A stretch of DNA of 47,125 nucleotides. Source: Thermoanaerobaculales bacterium. GTDB taxonomy: Bacteria; Acidobacteriota; Thermoanaerobaculia; Thermoanaerobaculales; Sulfomarinibacteraceae. Where the stretch lies: positions 1 through 47,125 of the forward strand of contig JALOLD010000049.1 in assembly GCA_025456145.1 (NCBI GenBank), given 5' to 3'. A program made the translations under genes and the position numbers. Under the pieces are notes generated by a model. That model saw nothing but the letters and a program-made list of their open reading frames with translations, ran no database searches and had not been told where the DNA came from. Shown piece by piece: positions 37,066 to 46,721 of this stretch (positions are counted from its first letter, which is position 1; each line of letters starts with the position of its first letter).

Positions 37066-38889
37066 TCAGAACGGGAAGAGCAGCGGCACGAGCGCCACGG
37101 TCACCAGCCAGGTCAGCAGCAGCAGCGGCACGCCGGTGCGGACGAAGTCGGCGTAGCGGTAGCCGCCGGGCTCCATGACCAGGGTTCCGACCGGCGACGA
37201 GATCGGCGACACGAAGGCCGCTGACGCGGCGATCGCCACCGTCATCGCGAACCCGGAGGGGTCGACCCCCATCGCGGCGGCGACGCCGATCGCCACCGGC
37301 GCCATGAGCACCGCGGTCGGCGAGCTCGAGAGCAGGCTGCCGAGCACCGCGGTGACGAGGAAGAGCGCGGCGGTCATGACGACCGGTCCGAAGCCCCCGA
37401 GCCCGGCGACCAGCCGGCCGACGATGAGGTCGACCCCGCCGGTGTGCTGCAGCGCGTCGGCGATCGGCAGCATCCCGGCGACCAGGAAGACCGCGCTCCA
37501 GTGCATCGACCGGTAGGCATCCTGCATCGTCAGACAGCGGGTCATCACGAGTACGACCGCCGACCCCATCACGACGAAGACCACCGGCACCACGTCGAGG
37601 GCGGAGATCACCACCATCGCCAGGACCACCGCGACCGCGATCGGGGCCCGTTTGCGGGCCGGCGCGGCGACCTCGAGCTCGCTCGGCAGGGTGAGCACGA
37701 CGAAGTCGCCGAGATCGGTGTGGAGGTGGAGGATCCGATCCCAGGGTCCGGCGACGAGCAGGGTGTCGCCCGGGCGCAGGCGCTCGTCGAGATAGTCTTC
37801 GACCGCCTGGCCGGTCCGGCGCAGACCGATCACCTCGAGCTGATGGCGCGACCGGAACTCCCTCTCCCTCAGAGACTTCCCCTTGAGCGACGACTCCGGA
37901 GGGACGAGCACCTCGGCCACCCCGATGTCGCGGACCATGAGCCTGCCGTGGCGCTCCTGCATCGGCTGGACGTTGAGCTCGAGCTCCTCTGCGCAGCGCG
38001 CGAACCCGGGCCCGTGCGCCTGGACGATGAGCACGTCGCCGGCCCGGAGCTTGAGGTCGGCGGGCGGCGCGCCGATCACCCGCGCCGCGAAGCGCTCGAC
38101 CCGCTCGACCCCGAGGATCCGCACACCGTAGGTCGAGCCGAGCGCCGCCTCGGCCAGGGTCCGGCCGGCGAGCCGCCCCCGCGGGTCGACCTCGATCCGA
38201 TACAGCCCGCCCTCGAGGCCGTAGCGCCTGACCAGCTCGCGCATGCCCACCGCCGAGTCGGGTCTCGGCCCCATCCCACCGCCCCGGTCGAGCCGGCGGC
38301 CGATCCACAGCGCGTAGAGGACCGCCACGAGCAGGACCGCCGCGCCGATCGGGGTGAAGCTGAAGAAGGCGAGCGGCGCGAACCCGGCCCGTTCGAGGGC
38401 GCCGCTGACCACCAGGTTCGGCGCGGTGGCGATCAGGGTCAGCATGCCGCTGATCAGCACCGCCTGGGCGAGCGGCATGAGGATCCGCGACCGCGCCAGC
38501 CCGGTGCTCCGCGCGATGCTCACCGCCACCGGGATCATGATCGCGATCACCGCGGTCGAGCTCATGACGCTGCCCAGGGTCGCCGCGGCGACCATCAGGA
38601 GCACCAGGACCCGGGCCTCGCTGGCCCCGGCGAGCCGGGTCACCCAGCTCCCGATGGTCGTGGCGACGCCGGTCCGGGCGAGGGCCTCGCCGACCACCAG
38701 CAGCCCCGCGATGGTCAGCACCACCGGGTCCGAGAACCCGGCGAGAGCCTCGCCCGGCGACAGGACGCCGCTCAGACCGAGGGCGAGCACGACGAGGAAC
38801 GCCGTCACGTCCATCCTCACCCGGCCGCTCGCCATGGCGAGGCCGGCGATCGCGACCAGCGCGAGAACGAAGATCAGGTCACTGCTCAT
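37066..38889 (-). CDS. SLC13-family transporter with two RCK_C (TrkA-C) domains
   Basis: A 607-residue inner-membrane protein. Membrane helices fill residues ~1-200 and ~385-607, and the central ~200 residues are two RCK_C-like soluble domains (EVDPRGRLAGRTLAEAAL and VPPESSLKGKSLREREF). The family repeats are visible: SSTAVIAIMIPVA and IATAPNLVV in the first half, SSSPTAVLMAPVA and SPISSPVGTLVM in the second. This layout is the divalent-anion:Na+ symporter group often annotated as sulfate or dicarboxylate permease; the ion is unknown. The ATG at 38889 overlaps the end of the kinase gene by 11 bp. Confidence 0.9.
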   Translation of the reverse strand: MSSDLIFVLALVAIAGLAMASGRVRMDVTAFLVVLALGLSGVLSPGEALAGFSDPVVLTIAGLLVVGEALARTGVATTIGSWVTRLAGASEARVLVLLMVAAATLGSVMSSTAVIAIMIPVAVSIARSTGLARSRILMPLAQAVLISGMLTLIATAPNLVVSGALERAGFAPLAFFSFTPIGAAVLLVAVLYALWIGRRLDRGGGMGPRPDSAVGMRELVRRYGLEGGLYRIEVDPRGRLAGRTLAEAALGSTYGVRILGVERVERFAARVIGAPPADLKLRAGDVLIVQAHGPGFARCAEELELNVQPMQERHGRLMVRDIGVAEVLVPPESSLKGKSLREREFRSRHQLEVIGLRRTGQAVEDYLDERLRPGDTLLVAGPWDRILHLHTDLGDFVVLTLPSELEVAAPARKRAPIAVAVVLAMVVISALDVVPVVFVVMGSAVVLVMTRCLTMQDAYRSMHWSAVFLVAGMLPIADALQHTGGVDLIVGRLVAGLGGFGPVVMTAALFLVTAVLGSLLSSSPTAVLMAPVAIGVAAAMGVDPSGFAMTVAIAASAAFVSPISSPVGTLVMEPGGYRYADFVRTGVPLLLLTWLVTVALVPLLFPF

Positions 38890-41269
38890 CGGCTGGAGGG
38901 CGTTGGCCCGACGAGAGACGATCCGGGTCGTCGTCGAGCCTCGCCAGGGCGACCCGATGCACCAGGTCGTCGAACCTGGGGTCGTCGCGCAGCTCGTCGA
39001 AGACCGGGTCGACCGCGAAGAAGGGCGGGAAGAGCGAGCGCTCCTCGAGGTCGCGCTCGAGCCAACCGAAGGCCGCGTCGTGGTCGCCCGGGGCGGTGTG
39101 GGCGACGGCCAGCGCGATGTTGGGTACGTAGCGGCGGCTCGCGCTCCCGACGAGCTCGTCTCGGCATCGCGCCGCCTCGTCGACGCGACCGGCGGCGGCC
39201 AGGGACCGCGCGAGCAGGGCCTCGACCCAGGGGTCGTCGCTCGCCTCCCGGCACCGCACGTACTCGGCGACCGCCTCCCCCGGACGACCGCTCGAGTGCA
39301 GGGCCTGGCCGAGGTGGTAGCGGGCGACGTAGAACCCGGGGTCGAGATCGAGAGTCCTCGAGAACTGGGCGATCGCCTCGTCATAGCGGCGGGCGAAGAG
39401 CAGCGTCACGCCGAGGTCCGAGGCGATGCTCGGCGAGAGCGGGTCGAGGGCCAGGGCGCGGCGGATCGCGGCGAGCGACTCGTCCCAACGCCCCATGGCG
39501 AGCAGCGGGATGTTGCCGAGCCAGTGGTGGGCGGTCGCCGAGCGCGGGTCGAGCTCGATCGCGCGGCGCAGGGCGCGCTCCGATGCCGGCTGGTCCCAGG
39601 CGTAGAACGACAGGTAGACGCCGAGCGCCGCGTGGGCCTCGGCGAGGCTGTCGTCGAGCTCGAGGGCCCGCCGGGCCGCCGCCCGGGCCCGCGGCATCGC
39701 CACCTCGGGCGCGGCGACGCTGAGCCAGCCGAAGAGCACATAGGCCTCGGCGAGGCCCGCATGGGCGAGGGCGTAGCCCGGGTCGAGCTCGATCGCCCGC
39801 TGGTAGCAGTCGACCGCCTCGCGCAGCGACGCCGCGGTCCGCAGGTTCCAGCAGAACCTCCCCTTGAGGAAGAGGCGGTGCGCCTCCGGGTCCTCGGTGC
39901 CGCGCTTGAGCGCCGCCGCGCGCTGCTCACCGAAGAGCCGCAGCTTGAGGGCGTCGACCACCGCCAGGGTGATCTCGTCCTGGACGTCGAAGATGTCGGT
40001 CAGCTCGCGGTCATAGCGCTCGGACCAGAGGTGGAAGCCGTCCGCGGCGTTGGCGAGCTGGACCGCGACGCGCATCCGCCGGCCCGCGGTGCGGACGCTG
40101 CCTTCGAGGACCGTCGTGACCCCGAGGATCCGGCCGATCTCGCTGAGGCTCTCCCTCTTGCCCTTGAAGGCGAAGGCCGAGGTCCGGGCGACCACCTTGA
40201 GCCCGTCGACCTTGGCGAGGGCGTTGAGCAGATCCTCCGCCAGACCGTCGCAGAAGTACTCGTTGTCCGGGTCGGAGCTCAGGTTGCGGAAGGGCATCAC
40301 CGCGATCGCGTGCCGGGCGCCCGACGGCGACGAGGTCTGATGGACGAGCGGCGCCGGCGGCGCCCACTCGCCCGACCGGCCGACCGCCGGCGCGGACCGT
40401 GGACCGGGCTGCAACGGCACGGCCTCGAGCTCGGCCAGCACGTCGCGGGCGGATGCCGGGCGCTCGTCGGCCCGCTTGGCGAGCAGCCGGCCGACCAGGG
40501 CGACCAGCTCGGCGGGGGCGTCGTCCCGGCGCAGCGAGATCGGGGTCGGCTCGCGGTGGAGGATGTCGGCGAGCACGTCGACCGGCGACGAGCTCTCGAA
40601 GGGCGGCCGGCCCACCAGCATCTCGTACACCACGACGCCCAGGCTCCACAGATCGGTGCGGCCGTCGACCGGCCGGCCGCGCGCCTGCTCGGGCGACATG
40701 TAGGCCACCGTGCCGAGCAGCGTCCCGGGCCGGGTATAGGGAGTGTCGACGGTCAGCCCCTCCGGGTCGACCCCGCCGGGGCTCGCGGCGTCGTGCCACT
40801 TGGCGAGGCCGAAGTCGAGCACCTTGACCAGCCCGTCGGTGCGGACCATGAGGTTCTCGGGCTTGACGTCGCGGTGGACGATGCCGGCCTCGTGGGCGGC
40901 GGCGAGGGCGGCGGCGGTCTGGATCGCCACCCGGACGCACTCGGCGACCGGCAGCGGACCGCGACCAATCAGCTCGCGCAGGGTCGCCCCGTCGACCAGC
41001 TCGGTCGCCAGGTAGTGGTAGCCGCCGGCCTCGCCGATCTCGTAGATCGTCACGATGTTCGGGTGGTTGAGCGACGATGTCGACTGGGCCTCGCGGACGA
41101 AGCGGGTCATCCGGTCGGGGTCGCCGGCGAGCCCTCGCGGCAGGACCTTGAGCGCCACCTCGCGGCCGAGGCTCCGGTCCTGGGCCCGGAACACCTCGCC
41201 CATCCCGCCCGCCCCGAGCGACGACACGACGGTGTACCGTCCGACCACCGCACCCGCGGCGAGGCTCAT
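38879..41269 (-). CDS. Ser/Thr protein kinase with TolB-like and TPR domains
   Basis: A 796-residue protein. Residues 12-280 are a Hanks-type kinase with all key parts: glycine loop LGAGGMGEVF (19-28), Lys41, Glu60, HRDVKPEN (132-139) and DFG (152-154). There is no obvious transmembrane helix after it. Residues ~340-460 match the TolB-like domain of adenylate-cyclase-type regulators (IAVMPFRNLSSDPDNEYFCDG). Residues ~490-780 are TPR repeats (AIELDPGYALAHAGLAEAY and similar). This architecture is common in acidobacteria. ATG 41269 opens the conserved GRYTVV start; an in-frame GTG at 41332 has no support. It overlaps the transporter gene, suggesting a functional link. Confidence 0.92.
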   Translation of the reverse strand: MSLAAGAVVGRYTVVSSLGAGGMGEVFRAQDRSLGREVALKVLPRGLAGDPDRMTRFVREAQSTSSLNHPNIVTIYEIGEAGGYHYLATELVDGATLRELIGRGPLPVAECVRVAIQTAAALAAAHEAGIVHRDVKPENLMVRTDGLVKVLDFGLAKWHDAASPGGVDPEGLTVDTPYTRPGTLLGTVAYMSPEQARGRPVDGRTDLWSLGVVVYEMLVGRPPFESSSPVDVLADILHREPTPISLRRDDAPAELVALVGRLLAKRADERPASARDVLAELEAVPLQPGPRSAPAVGRSGEWAPPAPLVHQTSSPSGARHAIAVMPFRNLSSDPDNEYFCDGLAEDLLNALAKVDGLKVVARTSAFAFKGKRESLSEIGRILGVTTVLEGSVRTAGRRMRVAVQLANAADGFHLWSERYDRELTDIFDVQDEITLAVVDALKLRLFGEQRAAALKRGTEDPEAHRLFLKGRFCWNLRTAASLREAVDCYQRAIELDPGYALAHAGLAEAYVLFGWLSVAAPEVAMPRARAAARRALELDDSLAEAHAALGVYLSFYAWDQPASERALRRAIELDPRSATAHHWLGNIPLLAMGRWDESLAAIRRALALDPLSPSIASDLGVTLLFARRYDEAIAQFSRTLDLDPGFYVARYHLGQALHSSGRPGEAVAEYVRCREASDDPWVEALLARSLAAAGRVDEAARCRDELVGSASRRYVPNIALAVAHTAPGDHDAAFGWLERDLEERSLFPPFFAVDPVFDELRDDPRFDDLVHRVALARLDDDPDRLSSGQRPPADEQ

Positions 41270-41616
41270 CCGACGGCCCCCGCCGACTGGAGGGGCGGAC
41301 CGGGCGTCGCCGCCGCCTCGCGGGGACGGCACGGGCCGGCCGGCGACCGCCGCGGCGTCTCACTCACCGATCGGCACCGGCGCCCGGCGAACCATGGCGA
41401 CGCGCCTTCACCCGGCTCATCGGTCTCGACGAGCCTCCCGGCCAGCAGGTGACGGCGGGTTCCTCGTTCGTGTCGGCCATGTTCGGATACTCTGGGAGCT
41501 CCCCTCGGTTTCCACAGGGTAGCATCCCGCGATTCCCCACTCGGCGCTCGCCCCGCCTGCGTTAAAGCTCTCGAAGGCCTCGAAGACCGCCCGGGGAGGA
41601 CCTCGGCGTTCGGCCT
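41270..41616. other. 347-bp gap upstream of the kinase, no gene seen
   Basis: No frame here has coding character. The reverse strand must hold the kinase promoter. It contains GGAAACC and, 18 bp further, TATCCGAA, vaguely like an ECF-sigma promoter, and a GGGAGCTCCC palindrome at 41494-41503 between them. None of this is strong. Confidence 0.35.
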
Positions 41617-42195
41617 CTACCGGGCAGCAACCATGCGCGGAAGGACGGCGATCGCCGTGATGTCGAGCCGGAAGGGCCCCTCCTGGCGGCTGATCATGAA
41701 GCCGAAGGTGGTGATCCGCGCGGGGTCGAGGGGCGGATGGTCCGACAGCACCCGGCCGCGGAAGACCGGCTGGAAGTCGCCGAAGGGGACCGCGATGTCG
41801 GCCCACTCCCCGGCCGGCGGCTCGATCAGCGCCTGGTAGCTGACCCCGTCGAAGGCGGCGTCGGTGCGCAGCCGCAGGCCGTAGCGGCGGCCGTCGCCGC
41901 GGACACGCACCACCACGCCCTCGTACCCGGACAGGTCGTGGAGCCGGGGCCGGGAGCGAACCGAGGCGAAGCCGCCGTTGTTGTCAAACGAGACCTCGCC
42001 GCGGAAGGTGGCGATACCGCCCGCGACCACCATCTCGCCATCGGAGACCCCGCCCATGACGCCGTCGTTGATGCTCGGCCACGGGTCATCTCCCCGCGCG
42101 AAGTCGAAGATCGTCATCAGCCCTCCATGGTCGGCGCCGGCGAGCAGGGCGACCGCCACCGCGAGCCCCACGACCACCGGGTAGCAGCGCGCCAC
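41617..42195 (-). CDS. CIA30-family protein (complex I intermediate-associated protein 30 domain)
   Basis: A 192-residue protein that begins with a hydrophobic segment (residues 1-20, CYPVVVGLAVAVALLAGAD), so it is exported or membrane-tethered. The CIA30 fold follows: FDFARGDDPWPSINDGVMGGVSDG, then FRGEVSFDNNGGFASVRSRP, a YGLRLRTD strand and PFGDFQPVFRGR. In mitochondria CIA30 helps assemble complex I; bacterial members bind carbohydrates or have unknown roles. The start at GTG 42195 has GAGGG seven bases upstream, and ATG at codon 27 (MTIFDF) is an alternative that would make it cytosolic. It is the last gene of the lipid operon, 10 bp behind the methyltransferase. Confidence 0.85.
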   Translation of the reverse strand: MARCYPVVVGLAVAVALLAGADHGGLMTIFDFARGDDPWPSINDGVMGGVSDGEMVVAGGIATFRGEVSFDNNGGFASVRSRPRLHDLSGYEGVVVRVRGDGRRYGLRLRTDAAFDGVSYQALIEPPAGEWADIAVPFGDFQPVFRGRVLSDHPPLDPARITTFGFMISRQEGPFRLDITAIAVLPRMVAAR

Positions 42196-42205
42196 CGTCC
42201 CGCCC

Positions 42206-43243
42206 TCACCGGGCGTCCCGCGGACGCATCAGGGTGTGGATCACGAACCACTCGGCGCCGCCGCGGTAGCGGAAGAGCTCCGAGCAGGCCATGAAGAACA
42301 TCCGCCAGCGGGCGAGCCAGCGCTCGGCCTCTGCGCCGTAGATCCCTTCGAAAACCGGCAGCAGGCTCTTCCGGTTGCGGTCGAGGTTGGCGAGCCACGC
42401 CTCGAGGGTCCGGCTGTAGTGGAGGCCGTTGACCCGCCACTGCTCGACCACCTCGAGGTGCTCGGGGAAGCGCCGCGGCAGGTCCGCCGACGGCATGATG
42501 CCGCCGGTGAAGAAGTGCCGCGCCATCCAGTCGGCGGCGCCCCCGTCCTCGTAGCGGTAGGCGAAGTGGCGGTGGCAGAAGACGTGCTGGAAGAAGGCGC
42601 CGTCGGGCTCGAGCCAGCCCGCGACCCGCTCGAGCAGGCGGGGCCAGCTCCGGATGTGCTCGAACATCTCGACCGACACCACCCGGTCAAACCGGCGGGG
42701 GGTCGCGAAGTCGTTGATGTCGGCGGTGACGACCTCGAGGCCCTCGATTCCCTCGGCCGCGCAGCGGCCCCGGATGAGCTCGGCCTGGGTCCGCGAGTTG
42801 GACACCGCGAGCACGCGGCAGCCCGGGAAGTGGCGGGCGATCCACAGGCTCAGGGATCCCCAGCCGCAGCCCAGGTCGAGGACCTCCATCCGGTCGGCGA
42901 TTCCGGCCCGCTCGCAGGTCAGCTCGAGCATCCGCTCCTCGGCCCGGGCGAGGTCCCGGACGTCTCCCTCCCACAGGCAGCTCGAGTACTTGAGGTGGGG
43001 CCCGAGCACCGCGGCGAAGAGCTCGGAGGGCAGCTCGTAGTGCTGCTGGTTGGCATCGCCGGTGGCGACCGCGATCGGCTCGCCGCGCATCCACTCGACG
43101 AAGGCCTCGACCGACCGCCCGGCGAGCCGCCGGTCGTTGAGCCGCTCGTCGGCGAGCCGCCGGGCGAGCAGCCGCCTCATCCCGGCGCGGACCACCGGGT
43201 CGGGGAGCACGCGCCGCTCGGCGAGCTCGACGGCCCAGCTCAC
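42206..43243 (-). CDS. SAM-dependent methyltransferase, CFA/coclaurine N-methyltransferase-like
   Basis: A 345-residue methyltransferase. The SAM motif is VLDLGCGWGSLSLWIA, preceded by NQQHYELPSELFAAVLGPHLKYSSC, which corresponds to the lipid-binding segment of cyclopropane fatty acid synthases. FDRVVSVEMFEHI and FFTGGIMPSADL are further landmarks. The group includes plant coclaurine N-methyltransferase and bacterial enzymes of unknown substrate. GTG 43243 overlaps the stop of the preceding gene (GTGA), which sets the start. It probably acts on the same acyl chains as the CFA-type enzyme before it. Confidence 0.87.
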   Translation of the reverse strand: MSWAVELAERRVLPDPVVRAGMRRLLARRLADERLNDRRLAGRSVEAFVEWMRGEPIAVATGDANQQHYELPSELFAAVLGPHLKYSSCLWEGDVRDLARAEERMLELTCERAGIADRMEVLDLGCGWGSLSLWIARHFPGCRVLAVSNSRTQAELIRGRCAAEGIEGLEVVTADINDFATPRRFDRVVSVEMFEHIRSWPRLLERVAGWLEPDGAFFQHVFCHRHFAYRYEDGGAADWMARHFFTGGIMPSADLPRRFPEHLEVVEQWRVNGLHYSRTLEAWLANLDRNRKSLLPVFEGIYGAEAERWLARWRMFFMACSELFRYRGGAEWFVIHTLMRPRDAR

Positions 43244-44565
43244 CGCGCTCGCTCCGCCCCGATGTGCGGCTGGGCGCAGCGGCCGAGCCCGAGCTGGAGC
43301 ACCCCGATCTGACGGTGACCGAAGGCCGCCTCGCAGGTCGCGAGGTAGAAGTCCCAGGTCCGGATGAAGCGGTCGTCGAAGCCGAGCCGGCGGACCTGCT
43401 CCTCGGCCGCCCGGAATCGGCGCCGCCACTCGCGGAGGGTCGCGGCATAGTCGGCGGACAGGTCCTCGAGGCGGTCGACGACCAGCGAGGTGCGCCGGGC
43501 GAGCGAGCCCTGGATCGCGCCGAGCGACGGCAGGTGGCCGCCGGGGAAGATCGTCGTCCTGATCCAGTCGGTACCGCGCCGGTAGCGGTCGTAGACCTGG
43601 TCCGGGATGGTGATCGTCTGCAGCGCCATGCGACCGCCCGGGGCGAGCAGCCGCTCGCAGGCCGAGAAGTAGGCGTCGAGGTAGCGGTGGCCGACCGCTT
43701 CGAGCATCTCGATCGACACGACCGCGTCGAACCGGCCCTCGAGATCGCGGTAGTCGACGACGCGGATGTCGACGAGGTCGGCGAGTCCGCGCTCCCGCAT
43801 CCGCCTCCGGGCGAAGGCCGCCTGCTCGCGCGATAGCGTGATCCCGGTGACCCGGCAGCCGAGCTCGCCGGCGGCGAGCTCGGCGAAGCCGCCCCAGCCA
43901 CACCCGATCTCGAGCACGTGGTCGCCCGGCCGCAGCCCGGCCCACTCGGCGAGCCTCCGGTACTTGCGCCGCTGCGCCGCCTCGAGGTCGAGACCCGGCC
44001 GGTCGAAGAGCGCCGACGAGTAGGTCATCGTCGGGTCGAGGAAGAGCTCGTAGAGCTCGTTCGACAGGTCGTAGTGGGCGCTGATGTTGCGCCTCGCCTG
44101 GGCGCGCGTGTTGCTGCGCAGCAGGTGGAGGAGGCGATCCCGAGCACGGCCGGCCGCGCCGAGCAGACCGGGGGGTGTGAGCACCGCCTCGTTGGCGAGG
44201 AAGAGCCGGGTCAGCCCGACCAGGTCCGGGCTCGACCAGTCGCCGTCGACCCAGGCGTCGCCGGCGCCGATGTCGCCGCGCCGCAGCAGCCGCGAGAAGA
44301 AGCGCCAGCGGTGGACGTCGAGCTCCATCACCGGCGAGGCGCCGCCGGCGGCGCCGGCGAAGGTCCGCGACGAGCCGTCGGGGAGCCGCACGACGAGGTG
44401 GCCGCGGCGAAGGCTCGCGAGCCGTCCGAGGACGACCCGGGCGGCGAGCGGCAGCCGGACCGGCCGGGCCCCCCTCGGCGTCGCAACGACGGCGGGGGCG
44501 GGGGCCGGCGGCGGACCGCCGGGAGTCGTGGTGGTCGGTTCGGGACGGATCCGGGCTTCAGCCAT
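43240..44565 (-). CDS. Cyclopropane-fatty-acyl-phospholipid synthase family methyltransferase
   Basis: A 441-residue enzyme with an N-terminal helical domain (~40-140), then ISAHYDLSNELYELFLDPTMTYSSALF and the SAM motif VLEIGCGWGGFAELAA. RFDAVVSIEMLEAVGHRYLDAYF and IFPGGHLPSLGAI are typical of CFA synthases. It transfers a methylene or methyl group from SAM to an unsaturated acyl chain of membrane phospholipids. The first ~35 residues are Pro/Thr-rich and probably disordered. Its gene overlaps both neighbours (8 bp and 4 bp). Confidence 0.92.
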   Translation of the reverse strand: MAEARIRPEPTTTTPGGPPPAPAPAVVATPRGARPVRLPLAARVVLGRLASLRRGHLVVRLPDGSSRTFAGAAGGASPVMELDVHRWRFFSRLLRRGDIGAGDAWVDGDWSSPDLVGLTRLFLANEAVLTPPGLLGAAGRARDRLLHLLRSNTRAQARRNISAHYDLSNELYELFLDPTMTYSSALFDRPGLDLEAAQRRKYRRLAEWAGLRPGDHVLEIGCGWGGFAELAAGELGCRVTGITLSREQAAFARRRMRERGLADLVDIRVVDYRDLEGRFDAVVSIEMLEAVGHRYLDAYFSACERLLAPGGRMALQTITIPDQVYDRYRRGTDWIRTTIFPGGHLPSLGAIQGSLARRTSLVVDRLEDLSADYAATLREWRRRFRAAEEQVRRLGFDDRFIRTWDFYLATCEAAFGHRQIGVLQLGLGRCAQPHIGAERAR

Positions 44566-45319
44566 GTCGGGTTCTCCACGCTTCGGCGGGCGGCTCGGGT
44601 CTGGGGAAGAACGGCGCCCGGCCGAGCCACAGCCGCAGCGCCTGGTAATGGATGAGGGCCAGGGTCCGCAGCCCGTGGTGGGGGTGGCGCAGCACGGTCC
44701 GCAGCAGCCCGCCCGAGGTCAGCTCGCGGCGCTCGGAGGTCAAGTTCGCGTCGAGCACTCTCCGGCCGTCGCGGAGCAGGTCGATGCGGGCGGTGAACCG
44801 GTCGCCGGGCTCGCTGATCGTGAACCGGTAGGCGCCGGCGACCGGCTGGAAGGGCGACACGTGGAAGACCTTCCCGGCCTCGGCCCTGACCGTGGCCCCC
44901 TCGGCCTCGAGCAGGTAACAGCAGGTGTCGCCGAAGGTGTTGTTGACCTCGGCGACGACGTGCCGCAGAGCGCCTTCGCGATCGCGGCAGAAGTAGAACG
45001 AGACCGGGTTGAAGACCCCACCGGCGACCCGCAGGTGGGTCAGCAGCGAGACCGCGCCGAGCTCGCCGGCGACACCGCGGCCGGCGAGCCACTGGGCGAG
45101 CTTCGACCGCACCGGAGAGACCTCCGGACCCATGTGGTCTCGGTCGTCGAAGCCGGTCAGGTTGAGCCGGTTGTGCGAGAACCAGCGCAGCCGGCGGTCG
45201 AGCTCGGGAAGCTCGTCGAGGTCGAGCAGGGCGTGCCACACCGGGTAGGCGAACTCGCGCACCGGCTCGCTCGCCCGGCGGTGCCTCACGCGGCCGAGGT
45301 AGAGGGCGGAGGCGGTCAC
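44558..45319 (-). CDS. DUF1365 family protein
   Basis: A 253-residue protein of the DUF1365 family, starting at GTG 45319, which overlaps the upstream stop (GTGA). Landmarks are ALYLGRVRHRRASEPVREFAYPVW at the start, FNPVSFYFCRDREG, the pair VAEVNNTFGDTCCYLL, and KVFHVSPFQPVAGAYRF. DUF1365 is found almost always between an FAD-dependent oxidoreductase and a CFA-type methyltransferase, as here. Its biochemical role is not settled; it is thought to take part in fatty acyl modification. Confidence 0.93.
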   Translation of the reverse strand: MTASALYLGRVRHRRASEPVREFAYPVWHALLDLDELPELDRRLRWFSHNRLNLTGFDDRDHMGPEVSPVRSKLAQWLAGRGVAGELGAVSLLTHLRVAGGVFNPVSFYFCRDREGALRHVVAEVNNTFGDTCCYLLEAEGATVRAEAGKVFHVSPFQPVAGAYRFTISEPGDRFTARIDLLRDGRRVLDANLTSERRELTSGGLLRTVLRHPHHGLRTLALIHYQALRLWLGRAPFFPRPEPPAEAWRTRHG

Positions 45320-46566
45320 GGCCAGGACACCCCGAGGTCCCCGGCGACCGCCACCGCCGAGGCGAGACCGTCCTCGTGGAAGCCGTTGCCGAAGTACGCC
45401 CCGCAGAACCAGGTCCGGTTGACGCGGTTGAGGCTCGGCAGGTCGCTCTGGGACCGGACGCTGGCGGCGGTGTAGACCGGGTGGGTGTAGCCGAGACGGC
45501 GGATGACGCTCTCGGGCGCCGGCTCGCGGGCCGGGTTGAGCGTCACCAGGTACTCGGTCGGACCGTCGATGCCCTGCAGCCGGTTGAGGTGGTAGGTCAG
45601 CGACGCCGCGTCGCGGCCGGCTTCGCCGACCAGGTAGTTCCACGAGGCCCAGGCGGCGCGGCGCCGGGGCATCAGCGAGGCGTCGGTATGGAGCCAGGTG
45701 TCGTTGACCGAGTAGCGCCAGGCCCCGAGCAGCTCGCGCTCGTCGGAGGTCGGTCGGGCGAGCATGGCGAGGGCCTGGTCGGCGTGGGCCGCGACCACCG
45801 CGTGGTCGGCGTCGTGCTCGGCGCCGTTCTCGAGCACGACCCTGACCCCGTCGGCGCGGCGGTGGACGGCGGTCACCCCGCTCCCGCGGTGGATGCGGTC
45901 GCCGAGCGGGCGGGTCAGGGGCGCGATGTAGCTCGAGCTGCCGCCGACCACCGTCCGCCACTCCGGCTGACCGGTGACCCGGAGCAGGCCGTGGTTGTCG
46001 AGGAAGCGGAGCAGCGCGTCGCGCGGGTAGTCGGCGGCGAGGGCGGCGCCCGACGACCAGATCGCCGAGACCATCGGATAGAGGTAGAGCTGGGCGAAGG
46101 CCGCACTGAAGCGGCCCTCGGCGACCAGGTCGCCGATCGTCGCCTCCGGGTCGGGGGGGCCGGCGAGCACCTGCCGGCCGCGCCGCCCGAAGCGAACGAC
46201 GTCGACGAGCAGCCGCAGGAAGCTCGGCGAGAGCAGCAGGCTCGGCTCGGCGAGGAGCCCGCGCAGACCGTGCGAGGCGTACTCGACGTCCGGATCCGCC
46301 GAGCTCACCGAGAACGACATGTCGCTCGCCCGGGTCGCCACCCCGAGCTCGGCGAAGAGCCGGGTCAGCAGGGGGTAGGTGCGCTCGTTGTAGACGATGA
46401 AGCCGGTGTCGAGGGCGAGCGTCCGGTCCCCGGTCTCGTAGGCCACCGTGTGGGTGTGGCCGCCGAGCCTCGGCGACCGTTCGAAGAGGTGGACCTCGTG
46501 GCGACGGCTCAGCAGCCAGGCCGACGCCAGGCCGGAGATGCCGCTGCCGATGACCGCGATGCGCAT
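45316..46566 (-). CDS. FAD-dependent amine-oxidase-type oxidoreductase of the CFA/DUF1365 cluster
   Basis: A 416-residue flavoprotein. The dinucleotide-binding motif is at the very start (MRIAVIGSGISGLASAWLL, ending with Glu29 for FAD ribose). LGGHTHTV and LDTGFIVYNERTYP are typical of the NAD(P)/FAD-dependent oxidoreductases that head DUF1365-CFA operons. The C-terminal FAD segment is WFCGAYFGNGFHEDGLASA. It may desaturate or oxidise a methylated fatty acyl chain. It is the first gene of the five-gene operon and is divergent from the DUF1295 gene across 155 bp. Confidence 0.9.
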   Translation of the reverse strand: MRIAVIGSGISGLASAWLLSRRHEVHLFERSPRLGGHTHTVAYETGDRTLALDTGFIVYNERTYPLLTRLFAELGVATRASDMSFSVSSADPDVEYASHGLRGLLAEPSLLLSPSFLRLLVDVVRFGRRGRQVLAGPPDPEATIGDLVAEGRFSAAFAQLYLYPMVSAIWSSGAALAADYPRDALLRFLDNHGLLRVTGQPEWRTVVGGSSSYIAPLTRPLGDRIHRGSGVTAVHRRADGVRVVLENGAEHDADHAVVAAHADQALAMLARPTSDERELLGAWRYSVNDTWLHTDASLMPRRRAAWASWNYLVGEAGRDAASLTYHLNRLQGIDGPTEYLVTLNPAREPAPESVIRRLGYTHPVYTAASVRSQSDLPSLNRVNRTWFCGAYFGNGFHEDGLASAVAVAGDLGVSWP

Positions 46567-46721
46567 GGGTCCCCCTCGAGCCGGGGCCTCAGAGGGTGCT
46601 TCGCCGACGGGTCGAGGCGCTCCGGCTGCACCCCGGGCAACGAGCCGGAAAAAAGCGGAAATTCCAGACCGCCCGGGTGAAATACCGCGCGGTCCCGGCC
46701 GCTTGACTGGGGGGAGGGTTG

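Noticed and set aside
41270..41332. N-terminal extension of the kinase from GTG 41332
   Set aside because: No ribosome site and Gly/Arg/Pro-rich content; the kinase fold starts just after Met at 41269.
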